A program made the position numbers and the translations under genes. Positions 34,587 through 45,013 of a stretch of 64,000 bases of DNA are shown here, in pieces. This stretch comes from Chlorobium sp. N1 (lineage in GTDB: Bacteria; Bacteroidota; Chlorobiia; Chlorobiales; Chlorobiaceae). The notes under the pieces are model-generated. The model had not been told where the DNA came from and did not search any database. It was given only the letters and a program-made list of their open reading frames with translations. The stretch is taken from assembly GCF_004332115.1 (NCBI RefSeq), contig NZ_SJPA01000001.1:372001-436000 (forward strand). The letters are read 5' to 3'. How positions within the stretch are numbered: the first letter of the stretch is position 1; every line of letters begins with the position of its first letter.

Positions 34587-35786
34587 TCAGCCGAAGATGT
34601 CGCGGGCTTTCTCGAAGAAGCTCTTCTCTCCTCCCGCGCTGTGCGCTTCCGGCGCGATGGAAGAAGACTTGCGCAGGTCGCGAAGCAGATCCTTGTCCTG
34701 CTGCGAGAGATCCTTGGGCACATAGACATTGACCCTCACGTACTGGTCTCCCCTGCCCGACCCCCTCAGGTGGCCGATGCCGTGTCCCGGGATGCGGAGC
34801 ATGGTCTCGGGCTGCGTGCCGGCAGGAATGGAGAGCTTCACGGCGCCTTCGAGCGTGGGAACCTCGACCTTCGTGCCGAGCACGAGGTCGGGGAAACTTA
34901 CGGCGAGGCTGTAGATAACGTCGTCGCCGTTGCGCTGGAAAAGGTCGTGCGGTTTCTCCTCGATCATCACGATGAGGTCTCCCGCCGCGCCGCCGCGGGG
35001 CCCTGAGTTGCCCTGGCCTCTCAGCGTCAGGTAGTTGCCGTCCTGCACGCCGGCCGGCACGTTCACCTTCACGGTCACCTCGCCCTGCTTGATGCCTTCG
35101 CCGTAGCAGGAGGGGCAGCGGTCCTTGACGATGCGCCCCTCGCCACCGCAGGTCGGACAGGCGGCGATGTTGACGAACTGTCCGAACATGGTCTTCGAGG
35201 CCTGGCGGACCTCGCCGGCACCGTGGCAGGTGGGGCAGGTCTCGGTCGCGCCGGTCTTCGAGCCGGTGCCGTTGCACTCCTTGCAGGGTACCTGTTTCTT
35301 GATCTTGATGGTCTTCTCGACCCCCTTTGCGATCTCCTCGAGCGTCAGCTTCAGCCGTATCTTGAGGTCGGTCCCCTGAATGCCGACCGAAGCCCTGCGG
35401 CGCTGCGAACCGCCGCCGCCGAACGCTTCCTCGAAGCCACCGAAGGGCGAACCGCCCCTGCGCCCGCCGCCGCCACCGCCGAACATGTCGTTGAAGGCGC
35501 TGAAAATATCGTTGAAGTCGGCTCCGCCGCCGTACTGGCCGCCGCCGCCCGATGCAGCCGAAGATCCGACGCCGGCATGGCCGAACTGGTCGTAACGGCG
35601 ACGCTTGTCGTCGTTGCTGAGCACCTCGTAGGCCTCGTTGACCTCCTTGAAATGCTCCTCGGCGTCCTTGTTGTCGGGGTTCTTGTCGGGATGGTATTTC
35701 AGGGCCAGCTTGCGATAGGCCTTCTTTATGGCGTCCTTGTCGGCAGTACGGCTGACGCCAAGGACCTCGTAGTAATCTTTTTTCAT
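34587..35786 (-). CDS. dnaJ: Chaperone DnaJ (Hsp40)
   Basis: The 399-residue type I DnaJ has a J domain with His32-Pro33-Asp34 (KYHPDKNP) and a Gly-rich linker (about 75-130). Four CXXCXGXG zinc repeats follow ([32 protein letters not shown]), then the C-terminal substrate domain. It stimulates DnaK ATPase and delivers unfolded clients. It is third in the hrcA-grpE-dnaJ heat-shock cluster; dnaK itself is not in the window. Confidence 0.98.
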   Translation of the reverse strand: MKKDYYEVLGVSRTADKDAIKKAYRKLALKYHPDKNPDNKDAEEHFKEVNEAYEVLSNDDKRRRYDQFGHAGVGSSAASGGGGQYGGGADFNDIFSAFNDMFGGGGGGRRGGSPFGGFEEAFGGGGSQRRRASVGIQGTDLKIRLKLTLEEIAKGVEKTIKIKKQVPCKECNGTGSKTGATETCPTCHGAGEVRQASKTMFGQFVNIAACPTCGGEGRIVKDRCPSCYGEGIKQGEVTVKVNVPAGVQDGNYLTLRGQGNSGPRGGAAGDLIVMIEEKPHDLFQRNGDDVIYSLAVSFPDLVLGTKVEVPTLEGAVKLSIPAGTQPETMLRIPGHGIGHLRGSGRGDQYVRVNVYVPKDLSQQDKDLLRDLRKSSSIAPEAHSAGGEKSFFEKARDIFG

Positions 35787-35840
35787 CTCAGTCTCTCAGA
35801 AATTATATGTCTCGTTCACTCCTCGTTCTCTCCGCTCCCC

Positions 35841-36419
35841 CTATCGGGCCACAATGACCTTCGCGTGGCGCAGCACCCGTTCTCCGAGCATGTAGCCCGT
35901 CTGGTACTGCTCGATGATGGTCTCCGCTTCGGCATCCGGATGCTCCATCTGTGAAATCGCTTCATGGAAGTCGACGTCGAGCTTCGTGCCGACAGCCTCG
36001 ATCGGCCTGACCCCTTTCGACTCGAGCCAGCGGTCGAGGTTCTTCTTGATGAGTTCTACCCCGTCGATGTAGGACTTCGCCGCCGGCGTGATCTCTTCGG
36101 GAGCGGGAGGGTTGGCAAGTACCCGCTCGACATCATCGAGGATCGGAAGCAGGTCGCGAAGAATGTTCTCGGTCGCGCGCTGCGAGGCCATGACGGCTTC
36201 GCGCTCCTTCTGCTTGCGGAAGTTCTCGAAGTCGGCGGCACGGCGGAGCAGTTCGTCGCGGAACTTCCCGGTCTGCTCCTTTTCGGCCCGGAGCTCGGCC
36301 TGGAGCTCGGCGACTTTCGGGTCAGGGGCCTGTGCGGCCGGCTCTTCCGGCTGCCCTTCGGCCTCCTGTCGGTTCAACTGCGTTTCCTGCTCCTGCAATG
36401 GTTCTTCTTTCTTCATCAT
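35841..36419 (-). CDS. grpE: Nucleotide exchange factor GrpE
   Basis: The 192-residue protein has a charged, Gln/Glu-rich N-terminal tail, a long coiled coil ([35 protein letters not shown]) and a small C-terminal beta-domain ([35 protein letters not shown]). It releases ADP from DnaK. It lies between hrcA (30-bp gap) and dnaJ (54-bp gap) on the same strand. Two adjacent Met codons make the start uncertain by one residue. Confidence 0.97.
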   Translation of the reverse strand: MMKKEEPLQEQETQLNRQEAEGQPEEPAAQAPDPKVAELQAELRAEKEQTGKFRDELLRRAADFENFRKQKEREAVMASQRATENILRDLLPILDDVERVLANPPAPEEITPAAKSYIDGVELIKKNLDRWLESKGVRPIEAVGTKLDVDFHEAISQMEHPDAEAETIIEQYQTGYMLGERVLRHAKVIVAR

Positions 36420-36449
36420 TGGGACTGTATATCTATTCTGAAATTGTGG

Positions 36450-37523
36450 TTAGTTGACTTCCGACAGCGTCGAGGTCAGGCAATCCGCCATGTAGTTGAG
36501 CACGCGGACCGCGTGCTCGTAATCCATCCGTTTCGGCCCAAGTATCCCGAGCGTCCCCACCATGCTGCCGGCATAGTACGGCGCTGAGACGATGGTCAGG
36601 TCCTCGGCCTGTCGGGCGCTGTTCTCGCGTCCGATGCTGATCGAGACGTCGTGGCCGGCCGTGCGTTTCTCCGACGTCTTCGGTACGATGTCCTCGACGA
36701 GGCGCGCAACGCTGAGCTTGTCCTCGATCATGGTGATCAGCTCCCGCACCCGCTCCGGCTGCTTGAACTCCGGCTGCTCGACGATGTACTCGGCCCCCGA
36801 GATGTAGAGCCGCTCGAAAATGGGCGACTCGTCGAACAGGCTGTCGGCCGAGCGCACAATCAGCTCCTTCAGCTGGGGGTCGCAGCTGCTGCCGGCAAGG
36901 CGCCGGGTGATCGAGCGGCGTATCTCTGCAAGCGTCAGCCCCGAGAGCCGTTCGTTGAGCACATCGACCACCTCATCCACCTTCCGGCGGCTCAGCTCGT
37001 GCGGCAGCTCCATTACGATGGTCTTGACGAAGAGCGACTGGATCGAGAGCACCACCATCATCCTGGTGGAGCTGAGCAGCACCATGTCGAGCTTCTCGAA
37101 GACCGCGTTCGAAAGGGTCGGCGACAGCACCACGCTGAGCTGGCGGGAGATGCTTCCGAGCACCTTCGCGGCCGAGACCAGGACCTCGGCCGATGTCCCC
37201 CGTCCCTCCATGCTGATCGCACCGAAATCCGACTCCATCCGCCGTTTCTCCTCCTCGTCGATACGCTGGACCTTCATGATGAGGTCTACGTAGTAGCGGT
37301 ACCCGAGGTCGGTGGGGATGCGGCCGGCAGAGGTATGCGGCTGGCTTATGTAGCCTTCGGCCTCGAGATCGGCCATGACATTGCGTATCGTGGCGTCGGA
37401 AAGACCGAGGTTGTAGTTCTTTGCTATGTACCTTGAGCCTACCGGAGCGGCAGTGACAACGTACAGCTGGATGATGATGCCCAGCACCTGCCGTTCCCGA
37501 AGGCTCAGCTCACGAGAACCCAT
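36450..37523 (-). CDS. hrcA: Heat-inducible transcription repressor HrcA
   Basis: The 357-residue repressor has an N-terminal winged helix ([40 protein letters not shown]) and the HrcA-specific C-terminal domains ([37 protein letters not shown]). It normally binds CIRCE operators at groESL and dnaK operons. The start at 37523 ([12 protein letters not shown]) matches the family; the open frame upstream to 37913 is the antisense of prmC. No CIRCE dyad (TTAGCACTC-N9-GAGTGCTAA) is visible upstream of this cluster. Confidence 0.96.
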   Translation of the reverse strand: MGSRELSLRERQVLGIIIQLYVVTAAPVGSRYIAKNYNLGLSDATIRNVMADLEAEGYISQPHTSAGRIPTDLGYRYYVDLIMKVQRIDEEEKRRMESDFGAISMEGRGTSAEVLVSAAKVLGSISRQLSVVLSPTLSNAVFEKLDMVLLSSTRMMVVLSIQSLFVKTIVMELPHELSRRKVDEVVDVLNERLSGLTLAEIRRSITRRLAGSSCDPQLKELIVRSADSLFDESPIFERLYISGAEYIVEQPEFKQPERVRELITMIEDKLSVARLVEDIVPKTSEKRTAGHDVSISIGRENSARQAEDLTIVSAPYYAGSMVGTLGILGPKRMDYEHAVRVLNYMADCLTSTLSEVN

Positions 37524-37683
37524 CAGAGTGTTACCTGTTTTGATACCTGGCAGTACGCTGCCCGGAGAGAAAAGGGAATGTACGAAAAACACTTCACCGC
37601 ACCAACAAGGGCACCGATCTCCGGACACGGGGGAAGCCACAGGGCTACCACACCTCCAGAACAAGCTGCGGGAGCAATTAATT

Positions 37684-38574
37684 TCATGCGGGACGCCGCC
37701 CGGAAACGATGCGGTCGTGGCCGGAGTAGTCCTTGGTAACGCTGATCTCCAGCAAGCCCGCTTCAGCAAGGAGCGCCTGCACCCCGGCGGCTCCGTCGGC
37801 ATGGATCTCAAGCGCGATCCGGCCTCCCGGGCGGAGGAGGCGGCCGGCCGCGGCGGCAAGAGCCCGGTAGCACTCCATCCCCTGCGGTACGGTGAGGGCG
37901 AGCCTGGGTTCATGGTCCCGCACCTCCCGCTGCAGTTCCGGCCATTCGGCCTCGGGGATGTAGGGCGGATTGGAAACGATCATGTCGTAGGGGGCGGCGG
38001 GAAGGGAGAGGGAGGCGTCCGTCATGTCGCCGTGCCAGAACGAGACGCGCCCGGAGACGCCGTGGCGCCGGGCGTTGGCGGCGGCGATTTCGAGCGCGCC
38101 CTCCGAGAGATCGATGCCGTCGGCACAAAGATCGGGGTTCCGCAGCGCCATGGTCACGGCGATGCAGCCGCTGCCCGTGCCGGCGTCGAGGATGCGGGGC
38201 CCGCCCGGCGGTGCGGCGGCGTCCGCTGCCAGGAGCTCCAGCGCGTGCTCGACGAGCAGTTCGGTCTCGGGACGGGGAATGAGCACCCGCGAATCGACCG
38301 TGAAGGGCTGGCCGTAGAACCACTGTTCGCCGATGATGTACTGGACCGGACGGCCGGCGAGGCGCTCTCGGCAGAGCGCGCGGAAGCGCTCGAGCTCGTC
38401 GGCATAGACCGGCCGCTCATACTGGAGGTAGAGTTCGATGCGCTCAACGCCGAGCACGCTCGAAAGCAGCAGCTCTGCGCCGAGGCGCGCCTCGTCGACC
38501 CCTTTCGAGGCGAAGAATTCGGCCGTCGTCTTCAGCAGGCCGGCCACCTGCCACTCCTGTGGGGGATTCGTCAC
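37684..38574 (-). CDS. prmC: Release factor glutamine methyltransferase PrmC (HemK)
   Basis: The 296-residue SAM-dependent enzyme methylates the GGQ glutamine of release factors RF1 and RF2. Motif I is [18 protein letters not shown], and the catalytic NPPY lies in [14 protein letters not shown]. The helical N-terminal domain covers about the first 85 residues. prfA, its usual neighbour, is not present. It is upstream of hrcA on the same strand with a 160-bp gap. Confidence 0.96.
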   Translation of the reverse strand: MTNPPQEWQVAGLLKTTAEFFASKGVDEARLGAELLLSSVLGVERIELYLQYERPVYADELERFRALCRERLAGRPVQYIIGEQWFYGQPFTVDSRVLIPRPETELLVEHALELLAADAAAPPGGPRILDAGTGSGCIAVTMALRNPDLCADGIDLSEGALEIAAANARRHGVSGRVSFWHGDMTDASLSLPAAPYDMIVSNPPYIPEAEWPELQREVRDHEPRLALTVPQGMECYRALAAAAGRLLRPGGRIALEIHADGAAGVQALLAEAGLLEISVTKDYSGHDRIVSGRRPA

Positions 38575-38749
38575 GCCTGAAGGATCGCGTTAATCGTTGC
38601 GCCGCTCCGCTTCCGGAGCGACCTGAAAAAAGAATGTACGCCCTCCCGGGCAGTATAAAAAACCGCGGGCGCGCCGGATGTCGGGAGATTTGCGTAGCTT
38701 TAGCGTCGAACCTGCCATGCGGCGCCATTCTTCACCACACCCGACACCG

Positions 38750-39487
38750 ATGCCGAGACTGCTTCTGATCATCTTCACGATTCTTGCCGCCATGGCAACA
38801 GCCCCGAGCGGAGCCGCGGCCTTCACGGGGATCATGGAAATGCAGCTCACGATGCCCTCCGGGCGCTCCGAGCTCACCTACTATTTCGGAGAGCGTGCAC
38901 AGAAAATGGAGATGTTCACCCAGCTCTCGAAGATCCCCGAGCCGCTGCGCACCGCCGTCATCACCCGCGCATCGGATCCCGACAAAGCGATCTTCATCAA
39001 CCACGACAGCCGCACCTGGACGCCGCTGAACCTGCGCACGGCTGCCGAGAACGCCACCTTGCTCGACTTCGACAGCAACTACACCCTCGAGCGGCTCGGA
39101 AAGGCGTCGGTCAACGGCTACAGCTGTAAGCACGTCCGGCTGAAAAGCTCCACGGATGAACTCGAGCTCTGGATGGCCGAAGGACTCGGGGAGTTCTCCG
39201 CCTTCCGCATCCTGCAGTCGCAGAACCCGCGCCTCTCGAACACCTCGCTCTCACGGACGCTCGAAAAAGCCGGGATCAAAGGGTTCCCCGTCCGCATCAC
39301 GCAGCGCTCCGGCAGAGAGACCTACCGGATGGAGCTCGTGCAGGTATGGCCGAAACCCCTTCCCGACACCGAATTCAGGGTACCCGATGACTACCGGAGG
39401 GTAACGGCCGACGACGCCCCCGTCAGCCCGGAGCGCAAGGCCCACCTGAAAAACCTGATGGAAAAGATGAAAAAGTTCGAGCGGTAG
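38750..39487 (+). CDS. Secreted DUF4412-like protein (outer-membrane lipoprotein-carrier-like)
   Basis: The 245-residue protein has a signal peptide (MPRLLLIIFTILAAMATAPS) likely cleaved after AAA near residue 24. The mature part is rich in beta-strands (GIMEMQLTMPSGRSELTYYF, SVNGYSCKHVRLKSSTDELE) and resembles DUF4412 proteins, with a LolA/LolB-like fold. An ATG at 38717 is also possible, but the chosen start puts the hydrophobic stretch at the N-terminus. It is probably periplasmic. The role is unknown. Confidence 0.75.
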   Translation: MPRLLLIIFTILAAMATAPSGAAAFTGIMEMQLTMPSGRSELTYYFGERAQKMEMFTQLSKIPEPLRTAVITRASDPDKAIFINHDSRTWTPLNLRTAAENATLLDFDSNYTLERLGKASVNGYSCKHVRLKSSTDELELWMAEGLGEFSAFRILQSQNPRLSNTSLSRTLEKAGIKGFPVRITQRSGRETYRMELVQVWPKPLPDTEFRVPDDYRRVTADDAPVSPERKAHLKNLMEKMKKFER

Positions 39488-39535
39488 TCGTATATTTTTT
39501 CTCCGCAGAAGCCTCAACCCTAAGCACCTACATCC

Positions 39536-40981
39536 GTGGCAGACAAAATCACCGCACGAAACGAAGACTACTCACAGTGGTATATCGACCTGGTACGGTC
39601 GGCAAAACTCGCAGACTACTCCGACGTGCGCGGATGCATGGTCATCCGTCCGAACGGCTACGCCATCTGGGAGAAGATGCAGGCCGCCCTCGACCGGATG
39701 TTCAAGGAGACCGGCCACGTCAACGCCTACTTCCCCCTCTTCATTCCAGAAAGCTTCATCGCCAAGGAGGCCGAGCACATCGAAGGGTTCGCGCCGGAGT
39801 GCGCCGTCGTCACCCATGGCGGTGGAGAGGAACTTGCCGAAAAACTCTACGTCCGCCCGACCTCGGAGACCATCATCTGGTCCTCCTACAAGAAATGGAT
39901 CCAGTCCTACCGCGACCTGCCGATCCTCATCAACCAGTGGGCCAACGTCGTGCGCTGGGAGATGCGCACCCGGCTGTTCCTGCGCACCACCGAGTTCCTC
40001 TGGCAGGAGGGCCATACCGCCCATGCCACCCCCGAAGAGGCACAGGAGGAGGTCATGCGCATGATCGGGGTCTACCGCACCTTCGCCGAAGAGTACATGG
40101 CCATGCCGGTCATCATGGGCCGGAAAACCGACAGCGAGAAGTTCGCCGGAGCTGAGGAGACCTACTGCATCGAAGCGATGATGCAGGACGGCAAGGCGCT
40201 GCAGGCCGGCACCTCGCACAACCTCGGCCAGAACTTCGCAAAAGCCTTCGACTGCCAGTTCCAGACCAAAGACAGCGGCCTCGACTACGTCTGGGCAACC
40301 AGCTGGGGGGTCTCCACCCGCCTCATCGGTGCGCTCATCATGGCACACTCCGACGACCGGGGCCTCGTGCTCCCGCCGAAACTGGCCTCGCGCCAGGTGG
40401 TCATCATCCCGATCCTCAGGGGCGACAAGGAAGAGGTGCGCGCCCATGCGCGCTTTATCGCAAAAGCGCTCAACCAGAAGGGCATCGCCACCTTCGTCGA
40501 CGACAGCGAACAGAACTCGCCCGGATGGAAGTTCGCCGAATACGAGCTGCAGGGCATCCCGGTCCGCATCGAGCTCGGTCCCCGCGACATCGAAAAAGGC
40601 ATCTGCATCGCCGCCCGCCGCGACTCCGGCGAGAAGATCGAGCTGCAGCTCGGAGAAGAGCTTCCAGCCGAGGTGCAGGGACTTCTCGACGCCATGCAGA
40701 AGGAGATGTACCAGAAAGCCCTCCGCTTCCGCGAGGAGAACACCGTGGAAGCGACGACCTACGAGGAGTTCAAGGAGGCCGTCGAGAAGGGATTCGTCAT
40801 CGCCCACTGGGACGGCACCCCGGAAAGCGAGGAGAAGATCAAGGAGGAGACCAAGGCCACCATCAGAGTCATGCCCGAAGAGGCCGGATACATCGAGCGC
40901 TACGGCATGCACGAACCGGGCACCTGCATCTACTCCGGCAACCCTGCCGCCCGGAAGGTGGTCTTCGCCAAAGCCTACTGA
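39536..40981 (+). CDS. proS: Prolyl-tRNA synthetase, short (eukaryote/archaea-like) form
   Basis: The 481-residue class II synthetase charges tRNA-Pro. It lacks the roughly 180-residue editing insert of the Escherichia coli form and has the C-terminal extension of the archaeal/eukaryotic-type group. Motif 2 is [14 protein letters not shown] and motif 3 is [17 protein letters not shown]. The start is GTG at 39536, which fits the N-terminus [17 protein letters not shown]; no ATG is near. A TCGTATATTTT motif is about 40 bp upstream. It is followed by a terminator. Confidence 0.96.
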   Translation: MADKITARNEDYSQWYIDLVRSAKLADYSDVRGCMVIRPNGYAIWEKMQAALDRMFKETGHVNAYFPLFIPESFIAKEAEHIEGFAPECAVVTHGGGEELAEKLYVRPTSETIIWSSYKKWIQSYRDLPILINQWANVVRWEMRTRLFLRTTEFLWQEGHTAHATPEEAQEEVMRMIGVYRTFAEEYMAMPVIMGRKTDSEKFAGAEETYCIEAMMQDGKALQAGTSHNLGQNFAKAFDCQFQTKDSGLDYVWATSWGVSTRLIGALIMAHSDDRGLVLPPKLASRQVVIIPILRGDKEEVRAHARFIAKALNQKGIATFVDDSEQNSPGWKFAEYELQGIPVRIELGPRDIEKGICIAARRDSGEKIELQLGEELPAEVQGLLDAMQKEMYQKALRFREENTVEATTYEEFKEAVEKGFVIAHWDGTPESEEKIKEETKATIRVMPEEAGYIERYGMHEPGTCIYSGNPAARKVVFAKAY

Positions 40982-41008
40982 CCCCTCACGCAAAAACCGC
41001 CGTACGCA

Positions 41009-41049
41009 AAAAAGAGCCGCCGCATCCCGATGATGCAGGCGGCTCTTTT
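41009..41049. terminator. Terminator between proS and the peroxiredoxin gene
   Basis: AAAAGAGCCGCC pairs with GGCGGCTCTTTT across a loop of about 16 bases. It serves the plus-strand proS and, by symmetry, the convergent peroxiredoxin gene. Confidence 0.85.
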
Positions 41050-41077
41050 CATTCAGCCGATCCGTTCCGGACGGTTC

Positions 41078-41668
41078 CTACTCGTCGCGGAAGAAGTCTT
41101 TCAGCCCTTCGTCGGTCGGCTTCATCGCCTTGTCGCCCTTGTTCCAGTTGGCGGGGCAGACCTCGCCGAACTGCTCGGTGAACTGCAGGGCGTCAACCAT
41201 GCGCAGAACCTCGTCGACGTTGCGGCCGAGACCGAGGTCGTTGACCACCTGGTGGCGCACGATCCCCTCCTTGTCGATGAGGAAGAGTCCGCGCAGGGAC
41301 ACGCCGGCCCCTTCGGCAAGCACGTCATAGTCTGCAGACACCGTCTTGTTGAGGTCCGACAGCAGCGTGTAGGTCACGCCCTCGATGCCGCCGCGGCTGC
41401 GCGGAGTCTGCAGCCAGGCGAAATGCGAGAACTTGGAGTCCACCGAGCAGCCGATCACCTCAACACCCCTCTTCCTGAACTCGTCGAGCTTCTCCTGGAA
41501 AGCATGCAGCTCGGTGGGACAGACGAAGGTGAAATCGAGCGGATAGAAAAAGAGCACCACGTACTTCCCCCGGAAATCCGACAACTTGCACGAATCGACG
41601 AACTCCCGGCCGTTGACGACGGCCTCCACATTGAATTCCGGCGCCGTGCGCCCGACAAGAACACCCAT
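41078..41668 (-). CDS. Typical 2-Cys peroxiredoxin
   Basis: The 196-residue peroxidase reduces hydrogen peroxide and organic peroxides. The peroxidatic Cys50 lies in DFTFVCPTE and the resolving Cys171 in GEVCPANW. The length and the C-terminal tail fit the AhpC/Prx1 group. For an anaerobic phototroph this is an oxygen-stress defence. It is convergent with proS and divergent from the purine permease gene; no AhpF is adjacent. Confidence 0.95.
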   Translation of the reverse strand: MGVLVGRTAPEFNVEAVVNGREFVDSCKLSDFRGKYVVLFFYPLDFTFVCPTELHAFQEKLDEFRKRGVEVIGCSVDSKFSHFAWLQTPRSRGGIEGVTYTLLSDLNKTVSADYDVLAEGAGVSLRGLFLIDKEGIVRHQVVNDLGLGRNVDEVLRMVDALQFTEQFGEVCPANWNKGDKAMKPTDEGLKDFFRDE

Positions 41669-41811
41669 GACTCCCCCCTTTGGCTTTTTGGTTGACTTAA
41701 AACAGGACTTCTTTTATCCAATATAGAGGATCCAGCGGATTATCCAAAGAAATCCTTATCATTTACGACGGATAACGCCAAAAGGGACGCCACCATTCCG
41801 GAGAAACGCAG

Positions 41812-43119
41812 ATGGGCATACACTCGTACTTCAGGTTCAGCGAGCACGGCACCGGGTACCGCCGGGAGCTGCTGGCCGGCATGACCACGTTCTTCACCGT
41901 CGCCTACGTCATCGTCGTCAACCCCGCCATCCTCGAGGCGGCAGGCATGCCGAGGGGAGCCTCGACCACCGCCACCATCCTTACCGCCCTCTTCGGCACG
42001 CTCCTCATGGGCGTCTATGCAAAACGGCCGTTCGCCGTGGCGCCCTACATGGGAGAGAACGCCTTCTTCGCCTACACGGTCGTGCAGGTGCTCGGATACT
42101 CCTGGCAGACCGCCCTTGCCGCCATCTTCCTCAGCGGCGCGCTCTTCACGCTGCTCACCCTGCTGGGGCTCCGGCGCTGGCTTGCCGAATCGATCCCCCT
42201 TTCGCTCAAGCACAGCTTCCCGGTCGGCATCGGGCTCTTCCTCGCATTTCTCGGGCTCGGCGACATGGGCGTCGTCGCGCTCGGCGTGCCGGGTGCTCCG
42301 GTCAGGATGGCCGACATCACTGCCCCGGGAACGCTGATCGGGCTCGGCGCACTCCTGCTCACGGCGGTGCTCCTCGCCCGGAAGGTCCCGGGAGCGATCC
42401 TCATCGGCATCGCCGCCGCCACCGCCGCAGGAATGATGGCGGGCCTCGTCGGGCTTCCCGCCGCGCCCTTCAGCCTGCCGCCCGACATCGGACCCGTGTT
42501 CCTGCACATCGACTTCAGGGCTGCCCTCGGCCTCGGCTTCCTCGGCGTCGTCACCAGCGTCCTCATCATGGACTTCGTCGACACGATGGGCTCGCTCTAC
42601 GGCCTCTCGGCGCGGGCGGGCCTGCTCGACGGCCGGGGCAACCTTCCCGACATCGAAAAGCCGATGCTCGTCGACGCCCTCTCGACCCTCCTGGCCGCCA
42701 TCCTCGGCACGACGACTGCCGGGATCTACATCGAATCGGCCACCGGCATCGAGCAGGGCGGAAGAACCGGGTTCACGGCCGTCGTGGTGGCCGCGCTCTT
42801 CGCCATTTCGCTCTTCTTCTCACCGCTGCTCACCGTCGTGCCCTCCTTCGCCTACGGTCCGCCGATGGTGCTCGTCGGCATGTTCATGCTCGCCTCCGTG
42901 ACGAAACTCGACTTCAACGACCAGGCCGAGCTGGTTCCGGCCTTTCTCACCATCGCGCTCATGATCTTCACCTTCAACATCGGGGTGGGCATCACGGCGG
43001 GCTTCATCGCCCATATCCTCATGAAGCTCCTCACCGGACGCCGCGGCGAGCTGAATGCAGGAATGTGGGTCCTCGGAGCCATATCGACCATCTTCTTCAT
43101 CTTCTACCCCTACCACTAA
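41812..43119 (+). CDS. NCS2-family (AzgA-like) purine permease
   Basis: The 435-residue protein has about fourteen hydrophobic segments. The AzgA-subgroup signatures are present: ELLAGMTTFFTVAYVIVVNP, APYMGENAFFAYTV, DFVDTMGSLYGL and SATGIEQGGRTGFTAVV. The group imports adenine, guanine or hypoxanthine with protons. It is 15 bp upstream of a nitrilase-family gene on the same strand, so the two may work together. Confidence 0.93.
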   Translation: MGIHSYFRFSEHGTGYRRELLAGMTTFFTVAYVIVVNPAILEAAGMPRGASTTATILTALFGTLLMGVYAKRPFAVAPYMGENAFFAYTVVQVLGYSWQTALAAIFLSGALFTLLTLLGLRRWLAESIPLSLKHSFPVGIGLFLAFLGLGDMGVVALGVPGAPVRMADITAPGTLIGLGALLLTAVLLARKVPGAILIGIAAATAAGMMAGLVGLPAAPFSLPPDIGPVFLHIDFRAALGLGFLGVVTSVLIMDFVDTMGSLYGLSARAGLLDGRGNLPDIEKPMLVDALSTLLAAILGTTTAGIYIESATGIEQGGRTGFTAVVVAALFAISLFFSPLLTVVPSFAYGPPMVLVGMFMLASVTKLDFNDQAELVPAFLTIALMIFTFNIGVGITAGFIAHILMKLLTGRRGELNAGMWVLGAISTIFFIFYPYH

Positions 43120-43134
43120 ACCGTACCCGACACC

Positions 43135-43992
43135 ATGCTGAACGCCAGACTGCACATAGCCCAGACGGACTGCACCCTCGCCAACTTCGAGGAGAACCTC
43201 GCCCGCCACTGCCGCCTCGCCGAGGAAGCCCTCGAAAACGGCGCCGACGCCATCGCCTTCCCGGAGCTCTCGCTCTCGGGCTACAACGTCCAGGATGCCG
43301 CGCAGGACATCGCCATGCACATCGACGACCCGCGGCTCGACCCGCTCCGGGAGCTGAGCCGGAGGATCACCATCATCTGCGGAGCGATCGAGCTGAGCCG
43401 GGACTACGGGGTCTACAATTCAGCATTCATGTTCGAGGACGGGGCGGGACGAAGCATCCACCGCAAAATCTACCTGCCGACCTACGGGATGTTCGAGGAG
43501 CTGCGCTACTTCTCGGCCGGCCAGGAGATCACGGCGGTGGACTCGCGCCGGCTGGGCCGCATCGGGGTCGCCATCTGCGAGGACTTCTGGCACGTATCGG
43601 TTCCCTACCTGCTCGCGCACCAGGGAGCACAGCTGCTCCTGGTCATGATGTCGAGCCCGCTGCGCATGGCCCCGGGATCAGGCCTGCCGCCGATCGTCAC
43701 CCAGTGGCAGACGATCGCCTCGACCTACGCCTTCCTCTTCAGCACCTTCGTCTGCTGCGTCAACCGCGTCGGCAACGAGGACAGCTTCACCTACTGGGGA
43801 AACTCCTCCCTGACGGGGCCGGACGGCACGGCGCTGGCAACCGCGCCGCTCTTCGAGGAGAAGGTGCTCGAAACCGTGCTGGACTTCTCCGCGGTGAAGC
43901 GCACCCGGCTGCACTCGTCGCACTTCCTCGACGAGGACCTGCGGCTGATCTCGGCGGAGATGCAGTCGATCATCACGGGCCGCAAGGGCTGA
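43135..43992 (+). CDS. Nitrilase-superfamily carbon-nitrogen hydrolase
   Basis: The 285-residue enzyme has the Glu-Lys-Cys triad: Glu44 (FPELSLSGY), Lys111 (HRKIYLPTYGMF) and Cys148 (AICEDFWH). The CEDFWH signature resembles the amidase domains of glutamine-dependent NAD synthetases and related amidases, but no synthetase domain is present. It follows the purine permease by 15 bp. The substrate is unknown; an amide formed in purine use is conceivable but unproven. Confidence 0.9.
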   Translation: MLNARLHIAQTDCTLANFEENLARHCRLAEEALENGADAIAFPELSLSGYNVQDAAQDIAMHIDDPRLDPLRELSRRITIICGAIELSRDYGVYNSAFMFEDGAGRSIHRKIYLPTYGMFEELRYFSAGQEITAVDSRRLGRIGVAICEDFWHVSVPYLLAHQGAQLLLVMMSSPLRMAPGSGLPPIVTQWQTIASTYAFLFSTFVCCVNRVGNEDSFTYWGNSSLTGPDGTALATAPLFEEKVLETVLDFSAVKRTRLHSSHFLDEDLRLISAEMQSIITGRKG

Positions 43993-44022
43993 AAAAGAAG
44001 AAATAAACCGGAGCGGCGGCCG

Positions 44023-44889
44023 TCAGGGCTGCCGCATGGTGAAACCGGGAGGGGTGATGTTGGAGGGGTAGGCGTCCGGAAGCGAAGAGAGCGCCTGCAG
44101 GGCCTCGTCCTCACGCCCGAAAAGCGCATAGACGGCCGAGCCGCTGCCCGAGAGCGATGAGAAGACGGCCCCGGCATTGAGCATGAGGCGCTTCACTTCC
44201 GCGACCATCGGGAACTGCTCGAAGACGGCCGACTCGAAATCGTTTTCGAAGAGGGCGAGCCGCTCCGTCTCATGGGTTGCGGAAAGGCCGGCGGCGAGCG
44301 TCTTGATGTCGGGACGCTCGATGCCGAACCGGCGGTGGAAGTTGCCGTAGGCCCAGGCGGTGGAGATGTGCTCCGAAGGAAACACCGTCACGACGTACCA
44401 CGGCAGCGCAGAATCGAGGTCCGTCAGTTCGTCGCCGATGCCGCCCGCATAGGCGAGCCCCTCCATCTCGAAAAAATACGGCACGTCGGCCCCGAGCTTC
44501 ACGGCCAGAGGGTGCAGCTCCTCGAGAGGGGCGTTGATGTTCCAGAACCGGTTCAGGACGCGCAGCACGGCCGCCGCATCGCTGCTGCCGCCGCCGAGGC
44601 CGGCACCGAACGGCACCCGCTTGTCCAGCTCGATCGAGACTCCTGCGGAGAGGGAGGCGTGCGCCTGCAGCGAGCGGGCCGCCCTGATGCAGAGGTTGCT
44701 GTCGTCGGTCGGGAGGTCTGCGTTGGTGCAGCGCATCGAAATGGTATCGGCCGGGCTGAAGCGGAGGGTGTCGTGCCAGCTGACGGGAGCGAAGATGGTC
44801 TCGAGGGTATGGTACCCGTCCTGGCGTTTTCCGGTGATGAAGAGTCCGAGGTTGATCTTGGCGAACGCGTTGACGGAAATAGGGTTCAT
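44023..44889 (-). CDS. ispE: 4-diphosphocytidyl-2-C-methyl-D-erythritol kinase
   Basis: The 288-residue GHMP kinase carries out the fourth step of the MEP pathway to isoprenoids, needed here for phytyl/farnesyl tails, carotenoids and quinones. The N-terminal FAKINLGLFITGKRQDGYH and the ATP loop VPFGAGLGGGSSDAAAVL are canonical. The length is normal. It is convergent with the nitrilase gene and divergent from the SPOR gene. Confidence 0.96.
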   Translation of the reverse strand: MNPISVNAFAKINLGLFITGKRQDGYHTLETIFAPVSWHDTLRFSPADTISMRCTNADLPTDDSNLCIRAARSLQAHASLSAGVSIELDKRVPFGAGLGGGSSDAAAVLRVLNRFWNINAPLEELHPLAVKLGADVPYFFEMEGLAYAGGIGDELTDLDSALPWYVVTVFPSEHISTAWAYGNFHRRFGIERPDIKTLAAGLSATHETERLALFENDFESAVFEQFPMVAEVKRLMLNAGAVFSSLSGSGSAVYALFGREDEALQALSSLPDAYPSNITPPGFTMRQP

Positions 44890-45013
44890 CGGGGATATCC
44901 GGTTGTATTCAGGAACAGCGGGAAGGGTTCCGTTTGTATGAAAAATTTGTCATATTGACTGCGCTGGAAGACATACAGGCATACACAACCAACAACATCA
45001 ACACGCAGTTACC

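Noticed and set aside
37524-37683. CIRCE operator upstream of hrcA
   Set aside because: No inverted repeat resembling TTAGCACTC-N9-GAGTGCTAA was found on reading both strands.
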